Shown piece after piece: positions 36,701 through 49,775 of a DNA stretch of 64,000 nt. The DNA is from Archilochus colubris. Its lineage: Eukaryota > Chordata > Aves > Apodiformes > Trochilidae. The position numbers and the translations under genes were made by a program. The stretch covers positions 35,335,093 to 35,399,092 of the forward strand of contig CM041091.1 of NCBI GenBank assembly GCA_023079485.1. Direction: 5' to 3'. Numbering within the stretch: the first letter of the stretch is position 1; each line of letters starts with the position of its first letter. The notes under the pieces are model-generated. The model saw only the letters and a list, made by a program, of their open reading frames with translations, ran no database searches and was not told where the DNA came from.

Positions 36701-37499
36701 AGCAGCGCAGGAGGCTTCACTCTCCATCCTGACCAGATACTCTATTCCCGCTCCTTGGGCAGTGCTCAAAGAGCAAGTGATGTCAAATGTTGATATATTA
36801 GGTGGCTTCTCATTAATATTTTTTTATTTTGTTCTGTATTCAACTAACATTTATCTCACTGCTAAGTTAGATTCCTGCTCCTGGAAGCTTACTAGTATTA
36901 AGGGCGTAGTAACATCTCTAAGACATTGCTATTTCCACACAGCTAAAGCTAACTCAAGCTGATATGTAGTCTGAGGAATGTTTTTTTTCAAGTAAAAGTG
37001 TGTCCTCTCAGATGTGTTTTGCTTGCTTCACAATGGGGAGTTTAGCTCTGTAATTTTCCAGTTTGCATCAGCTCTATGTCCAAATACCTCTACAAGGTCT
37101 TGAAAAATTTGCCAAAATAAGTGTCTACTTCAACAGCAGATAAAATTAAAAGCTAGTGTTAATTGTCCAGTAAATGTAAGCTAAATGTACAACTTTAATT
37201 GACTCAGAAAGTTTACCTTTGTTTTTCTTGCATGCACATTGTACTTCTCTTACATAACATGATTTGGTGAATTTACTGCAAGTATATTCCAAATACCCCA
37301 GAAATCCTGTCAACCCCTTAGAGGTGAGGAGGAGCTAGCATGTTAGCATTCTTCAGACCCTGCACTTCCTTCTTGGCACTTTTACCATCAAACACTTCTG
37401 GTTTAATCTGTGTGGCTTACTGGAAATTGCAGTTGCAAGTTTTGCTGAACTACTTTTTTAATTATAAATGAGCAATGAATATATTCTACCTATTTTTTC

Positions 37500-37514
37500 T
37501 TTTTTTTTTTTTTT
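37500..37514. repeat. Poly-T tract (15 T)
   Basis: A run of 15 T immediately after a shorter T run, followed by AAGAAAAAG. Simple low-complexity sequence. Confidence 0.8.
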
Positions 37515-40500
37515 AAGAAAAAGAATTCAAAGTTCAAAGAATGCTCTTTTTAGAGCAATTCAAATCAATGGGAGAAGTGATAAGCATCTTTAGAATCAGA
37601 CAGAGGCAATAGGGAAGTTTTAGTCTGTTCTTGGATACTGGATTTTTAATTTTAAAAAAATTGTTGAAGTAATTACAAGCATGCAATCACTCAGCTCACA
37701 TATCAAGAGGTGGACTCAGGAGTCTAAAACATGTTCAGAAAGCTGGAGTGCAAAATCAATGAAAAATCAGCTACAATTTTCAGCAGAGAACTACTAGCAG
37801 GAACCAGTAGTACAGTTCACAGCTGTTTAGGGTGTTTACATATAAATGCAGTATACAGAACAATTATATAATATAGTGTGTGTATGTTTTATGTATATAA
37901 CACAATTGTTTTCATGTTTTCATCCCTTTTTACTGTAAGTATGCAGAAAACCAGTGCAAAACATTTTGTTGTGTTATAGATACATATTTATCAGAGCAGA
38001 TGTATTTTGGAAGGTTGTATTTATGCTGTAAATCAAAAGGTTTTCAACTTCTGATGACTGCAGAGTTTAGAAGAAATTCCCATTTTGTCTCTTGTTAGTG
38101 TAAAAAAAACCTTCACTTCTAGCTTTGTATAGCAGTGCATTTTATTGTTCCAAGACGGTTTTCAGAAAATTTATTGCTATGTTTGACAATTCAGTACACA
38201 GAAGTTATTGCAAAGGATCATTTAAAAATTAATATTTAAAAAACACTATGTGGTGCATCTACCTGTGTGGACACTGTATGCGAAAATGGGAACAAGACAC
38301 CTCTGTGTTGGCTAAGCAGAAACTGAATACCAGGTTCTCTCTGCAACTCTTTAACCAAATCTTGTTTCCCAAAGCGAAAAGAACTTTTTTTTAAAAAGAT
38401 AACTTGGGTAGATTTTTGATATCTGATTTTCCCTCTCCTGCATTTGAAAAGAATACCTTTGAGGGAATACCCAGGAAGAAGCAGTGTGTTTTCATAGCAG
38501 TTTGATTTTCTTTGCCAGTAACAAAAAATCCCTTCGTAAGTAGACTTTTCTAAGAAGGCACATGTTCCCCAAAGTTTTCTGCTTGGGTGACTACGACTTT
38601 GTAGAAATTGAAAGGAAGAGTTAAAAAGGAGTGCTCCAGCTTGTATAAGAAATGAACCTTTGCCCAATCACTTTTTGTCTGTGAATAAGGTAACTTTTTG
38701 TGCTTGTGAAATTTGAAAGCTATAAGATATGTGGGTCCTTTCTCTGTATTGGTTCTCAAGAGCTGATCACGGGTTTTTTTCTTTCTGAGACAGCCTGAAG
38801 TTGTGAGATAAAGCAGATCAGAAAAAAAAAAAATTCTCAAGCAGATGCCTTTAAAAGACAGAAATCATGAATTTCTTGAATTGTAACCACTCTGGGGGTA
38901 GCTACAATGACTTTTTGACAGTGACAGTAACTCTGCCTTGTCTTTTCGAGCCCTTCTTTGGCCCATTCTGCCTGGAAAGCTGCTTAAGCACACTTAAGCG
39001 CATTAGCATTTGGATGCTCTGGGACCGTATTGACCCTCATTTGGAAAGTTTAAATGAGTGAAAGATGGAGCGATTTGTTAGGGCTTTAGAAACCAGCTTT
39101 AGAGAGCGGCAGGTTTTCCGCTTTGGTTTGTTCGGGTGCTTGTTCTAATCTGGTGTGCTGTTTAGAGGCAACCAGACTGATTTGTGACACATGAGCCCAA
39201 AGCCCTATTTTTGGGGGCTTGACCTGATTAGCTAATCTGTGCTTTGAATTTCAATAGCCACTATGGGAGGGAGCAGGTTGGGAATGGATGGCTGGTGGAT
39301 TACCTCACCGGTGTCCCCACAGACACAGGTAGTAGAAATTACAGTAATGACATGTCCAAATGGACCCAGCAGACGAGGGTGGGTACAAGGGAGAAGTGAG
39401 CAGTTCTATGCTCCAAATAAGCGGTACTGAAAGTGCAGTCTCCCTGATGGTCTGGACCCTCTCCCCCTCACTCCCAAGACAGAGCTGTCTTGAGCTAGAT
39501 GCTGCTGCCATCTTTCCTCTCCTCCAAAGCCCTCCAGAAAAACAACCTTAAAGTCCTGCAGAACAGACAAAGTTCTCCCCGGGCACCCTAGATCAGTGTC
39601 TGTGTGAGCAGTACTTCTTTCTCCAGTGAAAACTGATTTCACACACCCTTATGGCCATGTTGGTGCCATGGTTGTGCCAAGTTTTTTTAGGCTAAAACCC
39701 AGAGTTAGATGTTTCTAATCTAGAGGCATAACGCTGCTTTTGGGTGGGAGTGAACAATCAAGAAAAATTTGTCTTGAAGGAACATCACCTATTCAGTGGG
39801 ATGGGGAATTGGCACCTGCTCACAGACTTGAAGAAAAAAAATTAGATTTTTTACTTAGACATTTTTTAATTTTTACTGAATCACACCCAAGTTATCCTTT
39901 AAAAATTGCTTAACTTGTTCCTTTTTCTTTGTACTATGGCAAACAGCCTGCTCTATGTTATTCTCCAGGTCAGCCTTAATTGTCATTGAAGTGGACCCCA
40001 ACCTGCTGAATGGCAAATTAATCAAGGCCTGACACTTCCTCAGAAATTGGAACATTGGTACCTCTGTGCCTGATAATGTGTTGGTTTATCATGTGTTTTA
40101 GACACCTAGTCTGCAAAATATCTGGAAATGCGATGTTCTCTCTTAGTTTTTTGTGTTTTCGAATTTGCTCCCCAGAGTAAACTGAAACTTAACATCAGAC
40201 TGTGTCAGTGTTGGTCAGAAGCAATACTTGAAACACAGATTTAAAAGGCAGAAATTTTCACAAACAAGAATCAACTTGCAGAACTGTAGTGCCAATGTAG
40301 TAACCAGCTTTAAGAATGCAGCACAGAAACCAGCAGGACTGTGGAGTCTTTAGCTGTAGGAAATGGCTTTTGCAGATGTCTACAAGTGATCTGTGATACA
40401 GTGTCAGAACTCTGAAAGAACCTGTGTGCAGGGTAGTAAATTTAATTAATATTTTGCCTTATTTGATTGATACTGTCTTAATATTGCCTGTTCCTCTCCA

Positions 40501-40672
40501 AACAGTGATTCAGTTTACTGTTTTAAACCCATCATGAGCAAAATGCTAAATTTGAAGTTTTGACCTATTTTCAAGTGGGCATTGAAGATAGCTGGATGGA
40601 TAAAGTTCAGTGAAACATGGCCTTATGTTGCATATAAACTACTTTGCCTTTCTCCCCTTGTTTTTTTCTTAG

Positions 40673-40768
40673 ACACTATGTGCAAAGGCTACAATGCAGA
40701 CTATCCGTGCAGCTGACACAAATGAAGTAGTCAAGCTAATATTTCGTGAATCTGATAATGACCGAAAG
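40673..40768 (+). CDS. INPP5A: INPP5A exon encoding TLCAKATMQT...SDNDRK
   Basis: This 96-base exon (32 codons, phase 0 at both ends) follows the acceptor TTTTTTTCTTAG. It reads TLCAKATMQTIRAADTNEVV and then KLIFRESDNDRK, about residues 244-275. This is the helical insertion between the two catalytic signatures that is characteristic of the type I enzyme rather than of OCRL, INPP5B or synaptojanin. Human differences recalled are threonine to alanine (LCAKA) and valine to isoleucine (MQTI). The donor is GTAAAC, the weakest in the window. Skipping this exon would keep the frame. Confidence 0.97.
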
Positions 40769-41104
40769 GTAAACAACTTAATGCCTTCTGTACCCCTGTG
40801 CAAACAGAAATGTTGTTGAATGTTCACTTCCTTTCTTACAAAGCATGAATATAGTTGTTTCAAACTGATAATTTGAAGGGAGGGGAGGGATATAGATTGT
40901 CACACCTAATGCTCAGTTAATTGGATCTTTTTAAGTGATTGCCAGTCAACCAAATGGGCAAGCTGACAAGGAGCTTCAGACACATAGGAATGTCATGTAG
41001 TTCTAAAGGGTTGCGTGACTCTTAAAGGGTCACTTCCAACAGCTGTGTGTTAGGTAGCCAAGTCCAAGAGATCTACTGATGTTTCCCCTCTCTTTTTTTT
41101 TTAG
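40769..41104 (+). other. INPP5A: INPP5A intron, 336 bases
   Basis: Short phase-0 intron between two frame-neutral exons. It starts with GTAAAC and ends in a run of T and TTAG at 41101-41104. An in-frame TAA lies just past the donor (GTA AAC AAC TTA ATG CCT...) only in other frames; the exon frame stays open for some codons, but the sequence has no homology. Confidence 0.9.
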
Positions 41105-41179
41105 GTTATGCTACAACTAGAAAAGAAGCTCTTCGATTATTTTAATCAAGATGTATTTAGAGACAACAATGGCACTGCG
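41105..41179 (+). CDS. INPP5A: INPP5A exon encoding VMLQLEKKLFDYFNQDVFRD
   Basis: This 75-base exon (25 codons, phase 0 at both ends) reads VMLQLEKKLFDYFNQDVFRD followed by NNGTA, about residues 276-300. It continues the type I-specific helical region. One change from human is recalled (glutamate to aspartate in NQDVF). The acceptor follows an uninterrupted T tract and the donor is GTAAGT. Together with the previous exon it forms a 171-base frame-neutral pair. Confidence 0.97.
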
Positions 41180-43152
41180 GTAAGTTCATTGCTATGCACT
41201 TTTGAAGGACTAAGTGGGAAACTCACATACCAACTGTGTTTCTCTACCAGCCCTTTATCATTATCAACCCTCCTGTCTACAAAGTGAGAAAAGATAATTC
41301 ATCTAACACAGTAATTGCTCCAAATTGCCTACTCACTTAGCCAGTTATTCTGTGTGCATCTTCTTAACTTTGGCATCTGTTTACCTTCCTTAGCGTAGAC
41401 AAAATTGTAAAGTATATATGTGTGACCAATTTGCTTCTCTTCTCTGTTTTCTGGTCTACGTGTCTTCAAGCATCCTGTTTCTTTAATAGCTCTTCACAGT
41501 ATACCATGGTAACTGGGGAAAAGACCGTAACGCAAAGCTGCTCTGAAAATACAATATCTGGGTCTTCTGAGTGTACAAAGTAATAGGAAAACCTGAATAA
41601 ACAGAATAGAAAGCTCAAACCCTGCAGCAGACTGGCACTGTTCAGGCATTCATGTAGGGTTTCCTAAGAGGAGGAAGCATGCAGGGAGCATGAGTGTAAT
41701 AATGAGGACTACAATTTTTCTGTGGAGAGTGGCTTTGTATCTACTTTAAAGTAATTTTATTTCAAAATGTAACCACTTAATTTTGGAAAATCTCTGTATC
41801 ATTGCTTGCAGCTTTCTCAATTCCAACTAAGACTCTAGGAGTTATGTATCTAAGGTAAAACATTAAGCATTCAAAAAGAAGAAAAAAAAAGAGTTGAGCA
41901 GAGATAAAAATGAGAAATGTGCATATTGCATGTGGGAGCATGAATGTGTATTCCAAGGGCCAGACCCTCTGCTGGTGGAAGTTGGCCCAACTTCACTGAT
42001 GTCAGAAGAGATAGTGCTTCAGCACCTGTTGACATGCATCCTGTTGGCTGAGAATGCTGTCCCTCCTCACAGCACATCTGCCGCCAGAAGTACCTGTCCA
42101 GGCAACACATCTTAAAACACAGCTACTGTGTTTAGGGATTGTTTTTCTTCAGATTTACAAGGTGAATACATCCTTGGGAAATGCATAACATTTCTTTCCC
42201 TGATGTTTTTCAGAATGTTTGGAGACATTTAATTGGAAGTAATAACATTAATCCCAATTGCTGTCTCCATACTAATCCCATTCCTGTCCCAGATTTTCCT
42301 CTACATATATTACTATTATAATTTTTTTAGCTTTTTAAAAAATCACTCAAATGGGCATTTCCAATTTTTCCCAGAATGTTTCTGCGGCTGATCAAAGCTA
42401 TTCTTGTTGCTGCTGTTTACCAAATCCTAGTGGCATTTTAGATGAGGGCTGTTTTGACTTCACATACGTGGGTGTGCGGAGGCACAGGCAGAATCCCACT
42501 TAAGCACATTCCTTTTCAAAATCAGCAGTTATTTCATTCATGCATCAAGAAGTGGGAAATCTTTCAGATCAAACATGGAAGGAAAGATAAACGATATAAT
42601 GAGCCATTGGAGATAATCTAATCTTCATGGTCTAGTTAAACACACAGCACCATGATCACTAAAAACAAACTACCTATCTAAAAGGATAAATGTCTGTGTG
42701 CCGAATTCAACCCAAAAAATCCATCGCATCCTTCATCAACCGCTGGTCTTGTACCATCCTGACAGAAATTTAATTCAAGCTGGCTCCTGAAAATAATTAT
42801 TGTATTTTAAGAGTAGTAATCATTGGTCGGGACATGATTGAATGTGTCCATGCCTATTGACTTTTTCTATGATTTATAGCTTTGTGTAGTCGATATACCC
42901 ATCGAAATTGTATAATTAATTATAAGTGGGGCTGTCAGGTCTGCAGGATGGAGTGCCCTGATGAGTATTTGGGAAGATTAAATTTTCCTTAGCTGTACCA
43001 ATGCAAGGCTTGGGAATTTTCTCAGCACTGTGGCTGTTGGATATAGATGTTTTCTGTGTATTTAGCAACGCTGTAGCTCAAAATCCATTGATTTTTCTAA
43101 GGGTATCTTTTTTATCAGTGTGGTGTCTCTTCAGTAACATTGGAATGTGTAC

Positions 43153-43172
43153 AGACCTGACAAGACCTGACA
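43153..43172. repeat. Perfect 10-base tandem doublet
   Basis: AGACCTGACA occurs twice in direct succession. A slippage product of little significance. Confidence 0.8.
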
Positions 43173-45124
43173 AATATTTATTATCAACAGGCTACTTTAT
43201 CATTGTCCATACACAGTTATTCCTTCTTTTTTACATTGTAATCAACAAAAAGAATACTAAGATGCATTTCTAAAAATGAGTGGGTTTTATGAAAAATCTG
43301 ATATTGTTAAACAGAAATTCTGTTTGAAATGCATACAGTAATCTGTCAGGTCTGATTTTTCCAAATTAATCTGTATCTTATCCAGACCTTCTTGTAGCTT
43401 ATTTAAAAAGTTAGCTTAGCAGTTACCTATATTTATTATCTTGAAGTGCAGTGACCATTCTGTATCATTTTACTTCAGAAAGGAACACCCAGATTTATCA
43501 TTCTCTGTAGGGATAGAAAAAAAGAGAAAACCCTCTTGAAATAGCTTTAGCAGTAATGCACAAGTGTCTTAATATTTAATTCATATATTCTGAATCGTAC
43601 ATCAAGGTTGTAGTGCATCAGATGGGCCAGTGTGTAACTCCTGTAACTACAACTATGTCCCTTGTGTGTTGCTGCTTCTCATCCACCCACATTCTCTAGT
43701 AGATCTACACTTTTGCCATCTTTCTTTTGAAATTCTTTAAGCATTTATGATAGATCAGGCTGTAATTATTTTTTCCCGAAGTATCTTGCATTTGCAATTT
43801 CCCTGTTAATTTCAAAACAATCAAAAGCTTATTTAATGAAAAAATAATCAAAAGTACCATAGCTTAATGCTGTTTTTTTCAGTAATCAGTTAAATAAATA
43901 TATAGTAAGAATATAAAAACTCTTAACGATTACAGAGTAATGATTTAATCATTAGGAATTGCTTTATAATCTTTAACCACAGTCAGAAATGAGAAATGGT
44001 GCATACATTCCTGTCCTTCACTTGAACCATATTAACGAATCAGTCCAGATAGAAACTAATGTGCTGTCCATAAGAATTTGACCACAACTGTGTCATGAAA
44101 GTAATCAGTTAATTACTTATCTTAAGAGTTTAACCTGATATTGTTCCTACTAAAACTGTAATCTCATTTGTCCATTGATGTTCATGAAAATTGGTGGCTG
44201 GTTAGGTATCTGTGCTGGCTCCTCTGCTCATCCCTGCTGCCTGCTGTCCTTTGCTGCTCTTGGGCTCTCATGGGGATGTGTCCCTTGGCAGTCGGTCACC
44301 AGAACAGGACTGAGGGGGCTGCTGGTGATCAGATGACTCGGAGCACTCTGTTATCATTACTGACATTCATTCTGAAACAAATTCAAGTTGGATACTCAGA
44401 AAAGCGCAATAATCTATCTCCAGCACAAATGTCTGTGAGATGGAATTGGTTCCATTTCTTATTTAATAGTTATTATGATGCTAAAAAAAAAAGAAAAACC
44501 AAAAAGCTTCACATTGCTGCCCCAGTGGTCCTTCAGCAGTCCTAGAAGTCCCTTTTCTGCATGGAACAAAGAGTGAACTTCTTCAGAGAGCAGTTCTTAT
44601 TTATCTTCTATGTTTTGAACAGTGAAATCATGCTTTGAAGGTAGATTCCCATCATCCAGTGTGTCTGTTTAGCTTCAACTGGTATGGTATGAGAAGAGAA
44701 TTATAATGTGCTTTAAAAATTAATGAAGTTACAAAGATGTTGTTTTCCCTGTGCCAACTAATAATTCAAAGTGATCTATTACGTTTCTAATTAACTTACA
44801 GGTGTTATTACAAACAATTCAGGCAAACATACTTTTAAATTACAAGTAAATTATTTTTAATATTTTTTTTCATATTTCCAGGAAATCCTGAAATTAGATG
44901 CAACTTGAGAAGAAAGGTTTAGTCCATGAGGGACCTTTATTAAGCTTTTTGTGAAAATATGTGTGCTCACGAAGGCTAAGGATCTGGCATCACTGAAAAT
45001 GTATTAATCAACAGATAAGATATAGCACAATGCACTCTTCTCAACGGCCTTCGCTTTGACCCTTTTAAAGATAATGGGAATACTGTCCACTAAGAACTAG
45101 ATTAGGACAATCAAGTGCATTTCA

Positions 45125-45197
45125 TCAGGGTTTGACTTGAACCATGATCCCAGAGGTGAAAAGGCAGAGGTTTATCCACTGAGCCAACCAGCCCTTG
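45125..45197 (-). mobile_element. tRNA-derived SINE-like element
   Basis: On the minus strand this reads GGGCTGGTTGGCTCAGTGGA, then an anticodon-arm-like region, then ATGGTTCAAGTC. TGGCTCAGTGG (minus strand of 45177-45187) fits RNA polymerase III box A. GGTTCAAGTC (minus strand of 45134-45143) fits box B with one or two mismatches. Spacing is as in a tRNA, but the acceptor stem does not pair and the body is degraded, so this is not a tRNA gene. I could not match the sequence downstream to the CORE domain of MIR elements as I remember it, so the family is open. Confidence 0.6.
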
Positions 45198-47814
45198 TCC
45201 AGATAAAATCTTGAATTTGATGTATAAGGGCAAATTAGGATAGAGGAAGGAAATTGATTGCTTCAGAAAACTGTTACCTAGGACTGGTCAAAAGGAAATA
45301 CTACGCATCCTAGGAGAAACTGCCTCTTTTATTTAAGATGGTCATCTGAGATGCCTAATTTTCATAAACAGCTTCATCCTGTGCTTGGAATTGCATTTGC
45401 TTTAGTTAGTGGTTTGTTGATATGCTATTGGATAAACTGCAAAGTGAAAATGACAGAGATAGGAAATACTATCAATGAGTTGTTCTCAGTAGCAAATGTA
45501 AATGTTAAGTCAGATTGCAAGCAGAAGTCAATCCAGATGTGTGCTGGGTTAGCTCCTTATTGCCACTTCATGTTTCAAATAACTTAGTTGTTCTGGTGTA
45601 GAGTTTTCTCATATTACAAGATTAGAACCATGAAGTTTTGAAAAAGGCAATTTGCTTAAATGCAGTTTTGCAGAGTCAGTATTTTTCCAACAATGCAAGT
45701 ACAGGAACCCTGGAAGAATGGGTGCCAAAATCCAATTTTAGCATTAGAAAACAGGAGTCATTCAGACCAGGACAGCCAGTAAAGTCTCTGAGAACTGGTG
45801 CTGGCCAAGGGCTCCTCATTGCTTTCACGTGGCATTGATGTACTAATGAGCAAGGAGCATTCCTTGGAGAAATCAGGATGGAGTGCAGGATGACAGGAGT
45901 TGTAGTCCCTGTGTTTGGAAGCTGTCGAGCTGCATTTCAGATGTTGGGCCTCTTGGTCGGATGGGATGTTTGCTTCTGCAGAGCAGTGCTTGGCAAGGAG
46001 CCTGTGCAATGTGACAGACACTTTTGTTGTCAGCAGAATGTTGATGCACCCGGGTAACTGCTGCTGCATGTATGAGAGTCTGCAGTTAACCTGATCCTGT
46101 GCGTTTTACTTCTTAACTAACTAGTTTATATTTTATGTCTACTTTAGTCTGCTTGTTGAGAACTAATGACCTCAGTAGTACAGCAGGATTCTGATTATTT
46201 TTTTTCCACATAACAAAAATACTGCAGAGTAGGATCTGGGTTCTCTGCTTCATGTTACATATCAGAGGGTGACTGAGCCCTGGGGAGCTGCCTGCAGGGA
46301 GTTTAAATTCCAGCTTATCCATTATAGTGGTTTCAGCCTGAAAATGGGTCATTGAAATGACCCACACCAGGCAATTTGAAAGATTATATATGCAAAATCC
46401 AAGCATGTGAAATGTCTCAAAGGGCTACGGCCTCCTCTGGAAAAATGTAAGGGAAAGGTTTGATCCAAATCAGTGTTCAGGTGTGTGCATGTACTGCAGG
46501 ACCAACAAACATCATGAGGCACTAAAGTGTCTTTCAGAATGAGAAATACGCCAAGGCAAGCTCTAATGAGACAGAGCCAGTAGTGGTCCCCAGTAATTAC
46601 TCTAGTGATCAGTAGACATCAAGAGAAAGTGTGATTCTTTCTAGACATTTTAAGCAACCTAACTGTTTCTTTAGCAGAAATATTTAAATGCATTTTCCAG
46701 AGCAGTTTTCTGAAAAAGTTGGAATACTTATCAGAAAATGTTCATGTCCACCACTGGAGTGTCCTCTGAGAGAGAGAGGACTTGTCAAAACAAGAACAGA
46801 ACAGCATTGTCCTCGGGGAGCTTCAACTGAAATCAAAGATTTTCTCAATTAGTCCAGGCACAGGGAGCCTTCACTGCTCACAGTCTTATATTGCCGTTGC
46901 CTAACTCTTCTAATTCTTGGAGAAGTATATTTGGTGCAGTTTCTCTGTGTGCCATATAGGCTCATATATGTAGGAGTTTATGATTTGATAGCACTGCTGT
47001 TAAGGATGTATAAACTAATTCACAGAAATATGCAGAAATGTAGCAGTATACAAATGCAGTGTAAATGGTACGCACATAATCAATAATTTTGTCTTTTTTC
47101 TGCAAAACATAATTTTAAAGAATGGCTTTGTGAAAGAACAGTAAGATTTAAAAATTGTGTAATGATTAATTTTACAAAGCCATAGCTAAGAAAACCAGTA
47201 CCTTTAAAATAAGTCCAGAGTGGAGTTGTGTATGACATCTTCATGGATAAATAGGAGGGGTCAGCATTTCCACAGACCCCAGCATTTGAAGTCTGCTGAA
47301 TCAGTTTCTAAATATTTTCGTTTGACTGGAAAGCTAGATAACTATTCCTGTATTTCCAGAGCCTCTTGAAAAAGATTTTTTTGCTATATAAGGCTGGCAA
47401 AGGAGGTTCTAGTGCCCAATGTCTACATATTTTAATTCTCTAAGGTAATTTCTGTATGCTCATCTCCTGGTTTTGGTCTGAAACTTCATTTCCCTCTCAC
47501 AGCTGTGAATTCTCTGGTGGGCCCTGCAGATGGATTTGATAAATGCTGCTAATATCACCTTCTGCTCTACCAATGATCTGACTTTGGTCTGTAGGTCTTG
47601 ATGAGTAATTGCCGTTGTTCTACTCCAATGACTGAATTAAGTTGCCCTGTTTTAAAGCGTTTGTTCATGTGTGGTTGTAGGCATGGTGGCCCATTGCATC
47701 GTAGCAGTGGACATCAACCTTTGAACAGCACCTTGTCACTTGAAGCAAGCAAAGTTACCTTCATTTTTACAACCAGCTGAACACCACTAGAGTCCTTTCA
47801 TCACTGCCAAGCTG

Positions 47815-47885
47815 CATAATACCAAAGTGCAGTATTCCAGGTGATTGTTACCTTTGGGCAGAGTACAGCCTGATTCTCCACACAG
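47815..47885 (-). mobile_element. Probable CR1 fragment, diverged
   Basis: On the + strand, TGCAGTATTCCAGGTG (from about 47828) followed by GGGCAGAGTACAGCCTGATT matches the reverse complement of the CR1 segment 'gcagtactccaggtg...agagcggagtagagg...gaatcacc' as I recall it. The agreement is broken by several substitutions, and the flanking GC-rich stretch to 48060 does not follow the consensus. A plausible but short and old copy. Confidence 0.45.
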
Positions 47886-49756
47886 GGCCCGGGAGCTGCG
47901 GGACCAAACACGGCCTCCCCAGCTCCAGCCCCAGGGGAAAGGCTGGGGGTGCTGAGCAGCCCTCCATCCAGCCCTGCTGCCCCTGCTTTCAGGGAGAGGA
48001 CCCAGGTCCTGCAGAGGGTGTCCATCATTGGGCAGTGCCTCGTCCCTCAGCCTTGCAGGTAAATGCACTTGAATAACATAGTGCTGGCAGGAAGAAGGGA
48101 GGGAAAAACACAAACTCTCTTCAGAAGCTTTTACAGGTCACACAGTTCCTTTGCTGATTCCCTTAGGAGGGGATGGGCACTGCAGCTGATACTGTCAACA
48201 GTCCTAAATGCTTCTAATTTCACTCAAACTAGAGAGGAATACCCTTTTCAGCAAACACAGTCATTCTTCAGTTTGTGTGGGGAACTTCACTGATAGTTTC
48301 CTTTCAGGTCAGTGGGAGCTCGAGCATACAAGCTAAAAAAATCATGAAGTTTACTAAAGGGAAATAGATGACTTGAGGTTACAAAATACTGTCAGTAAGT
48401 TGTACCTGTTTTTAAACATCATACTCTGCCCTATGAAGTTTTTCTCAGAGTTGCAGGGCAGCAGATGAGTCTGTCTGCCTTCCTGCACGTGCCACGTGTC
48501 TCACCCCTGTGCCTCACTACAGAGACATTACTCACAGATATGGGTGGTATTTTCATCTGGAAGATATTAATCAAACATTTGTATTGGGCTGGTCACTGGG
48601 CACGTACAGCAAATATCTTGACACAGTATCAGCAGGTCAGTGGTTACAGCAGGTAAACCATAGGCCCTGCATCATCCTTGCTGTCAGTTAAGTATAAATA
48701 CATTGGTGAAATTGAGTTGGGGAAAAAAAACAGTCTTCTGAACCGCCAGTGACAAACAGTTCTGGATTTAACTTCCAGCCACAGTATCTTAAAATCTCTG
48801 TAATTGCTCAAATTACAGTGTGTCATGTAACACCTTAAAGATTTGGTTCTTAGGGATGTTCTTAAAATTAGTAAATTAAATAGAACAATACATTGATTTT
48901 TAGTTTTGAACTTTTTATTTTTCATCTTTAAGGCATACAGAGTGACAGACATACTCATGTTTACTGTTACAGCCATGACATTATTCGCAATGCTGTTTAG
49001 TGTACATTATGGAAATAAGTGAGCAATCTGTGCTGGAAGTTTCCATGAACAGAGTATGTTCCAGGTGTCTTTTTTTAAATACAGTGCTACATTCTTTAAA
49101 AATGACGTTACCTTGTGAGATTCTGACTGCTCCTCAATATCATCTGGCCTGTATTAATTTTCATTCCTTTCTGTAGTTCCAAGAAGCTCCAGATACCTGT
49201 GTACCTGTCATTGAGCAGATACAATTAAATTACGCCTGTGTGAGGTCCCATTCCTTCTCTTCCCAAGTTGTGCTGAAGGAAAGTGAGATTTTGAACCGTT
49301 TGTGACATGACCTAATAAATGCCATGGTTTTTCACCAATAGTCTTGCATTTTAGGGCTTAAATGAGAACTCAATGGCTTTTTAATTTAAAAGAAAAAAAA
49401 AAAGTTAAAACATGCCCTCATGCCCTTTTACAGAAACACTGGAGTTCCCTCAAAATGCACAGTTCCAAGTTTTCATCATTACCTTCCCCACTGTCTGCAG
49501 TGGTAAATACTACCAGGTAAATAAAGAAAACCTGTTAGGTGGGCTCACACTGGGCAGTCCTGAACACACAGGTAGCTTGTCATTGCTCTTCCTAAGAATG
49601 AGCAGAAGACTGTTTGCATAGTTTGTGGACACATTTGAACAGGTTACAGATGCTGTTACATAGTCACCTATTTTTTCTAGGGAAAAAATAAATAATTTGT
49701 TAAAATTGAAGACTTATTTAAAATAGAGCACAAAATAAAAGTTTGTGCAAATCATT

Positions 49757-49775
49757 CAGTGAAAATATTTCACTG
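49757..49775. repeat. Perfect 8-base inverted repeat
   Basis: CAGTGAAA and TTTCACTG are separated by ATA. AT-rich introns contain such palindromes by chance and no function is inferred. Confidence 0.6.

Larger units (their letters stand above)
18246..40672 (+). other. INPP5A: INPP5A intron, 22.4 kb (largest in window)
   Basis: The intron runs from donor GTAAGA to a T-rich tract and AG at 40671-40672. It contains homopolymer A tracts (19755-19774, 24529-24556, 27356-27377), a structured region with a hairpin, a candidate regulatory block and a CpG-dense patch (21318-22256), a tRNA-like box A (31091-31122) and a diverged 75-base tandem duplication (33563-33712). A T run lies at 37500-37514. 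GC-richer patches at about 31980-32110 and 34060-34130 show nothing recognisable. The rest is AT-rich unique sequence. Confidence 0.9.

Noticed and set aside
38236..38840. Overlapping minus-strand frames of 143 and 96 codons
   Set aside because: No motif, low-complexity K/F-rich peptide and no supporting signals.
45125..45197. Functional tRNA gene
   Set aside because: The ends do not form an acceptor stem, the anticodon arm is imperfect and box B deviates. A SINE-like relic fits better.
47880..48060. CpG island or exon in the GC-rich patch
   Set aside because: GC-rich but with few CpGs, no conserved coding frame and no INPP5A homology. It is adjacent to a probable CR1 relic.
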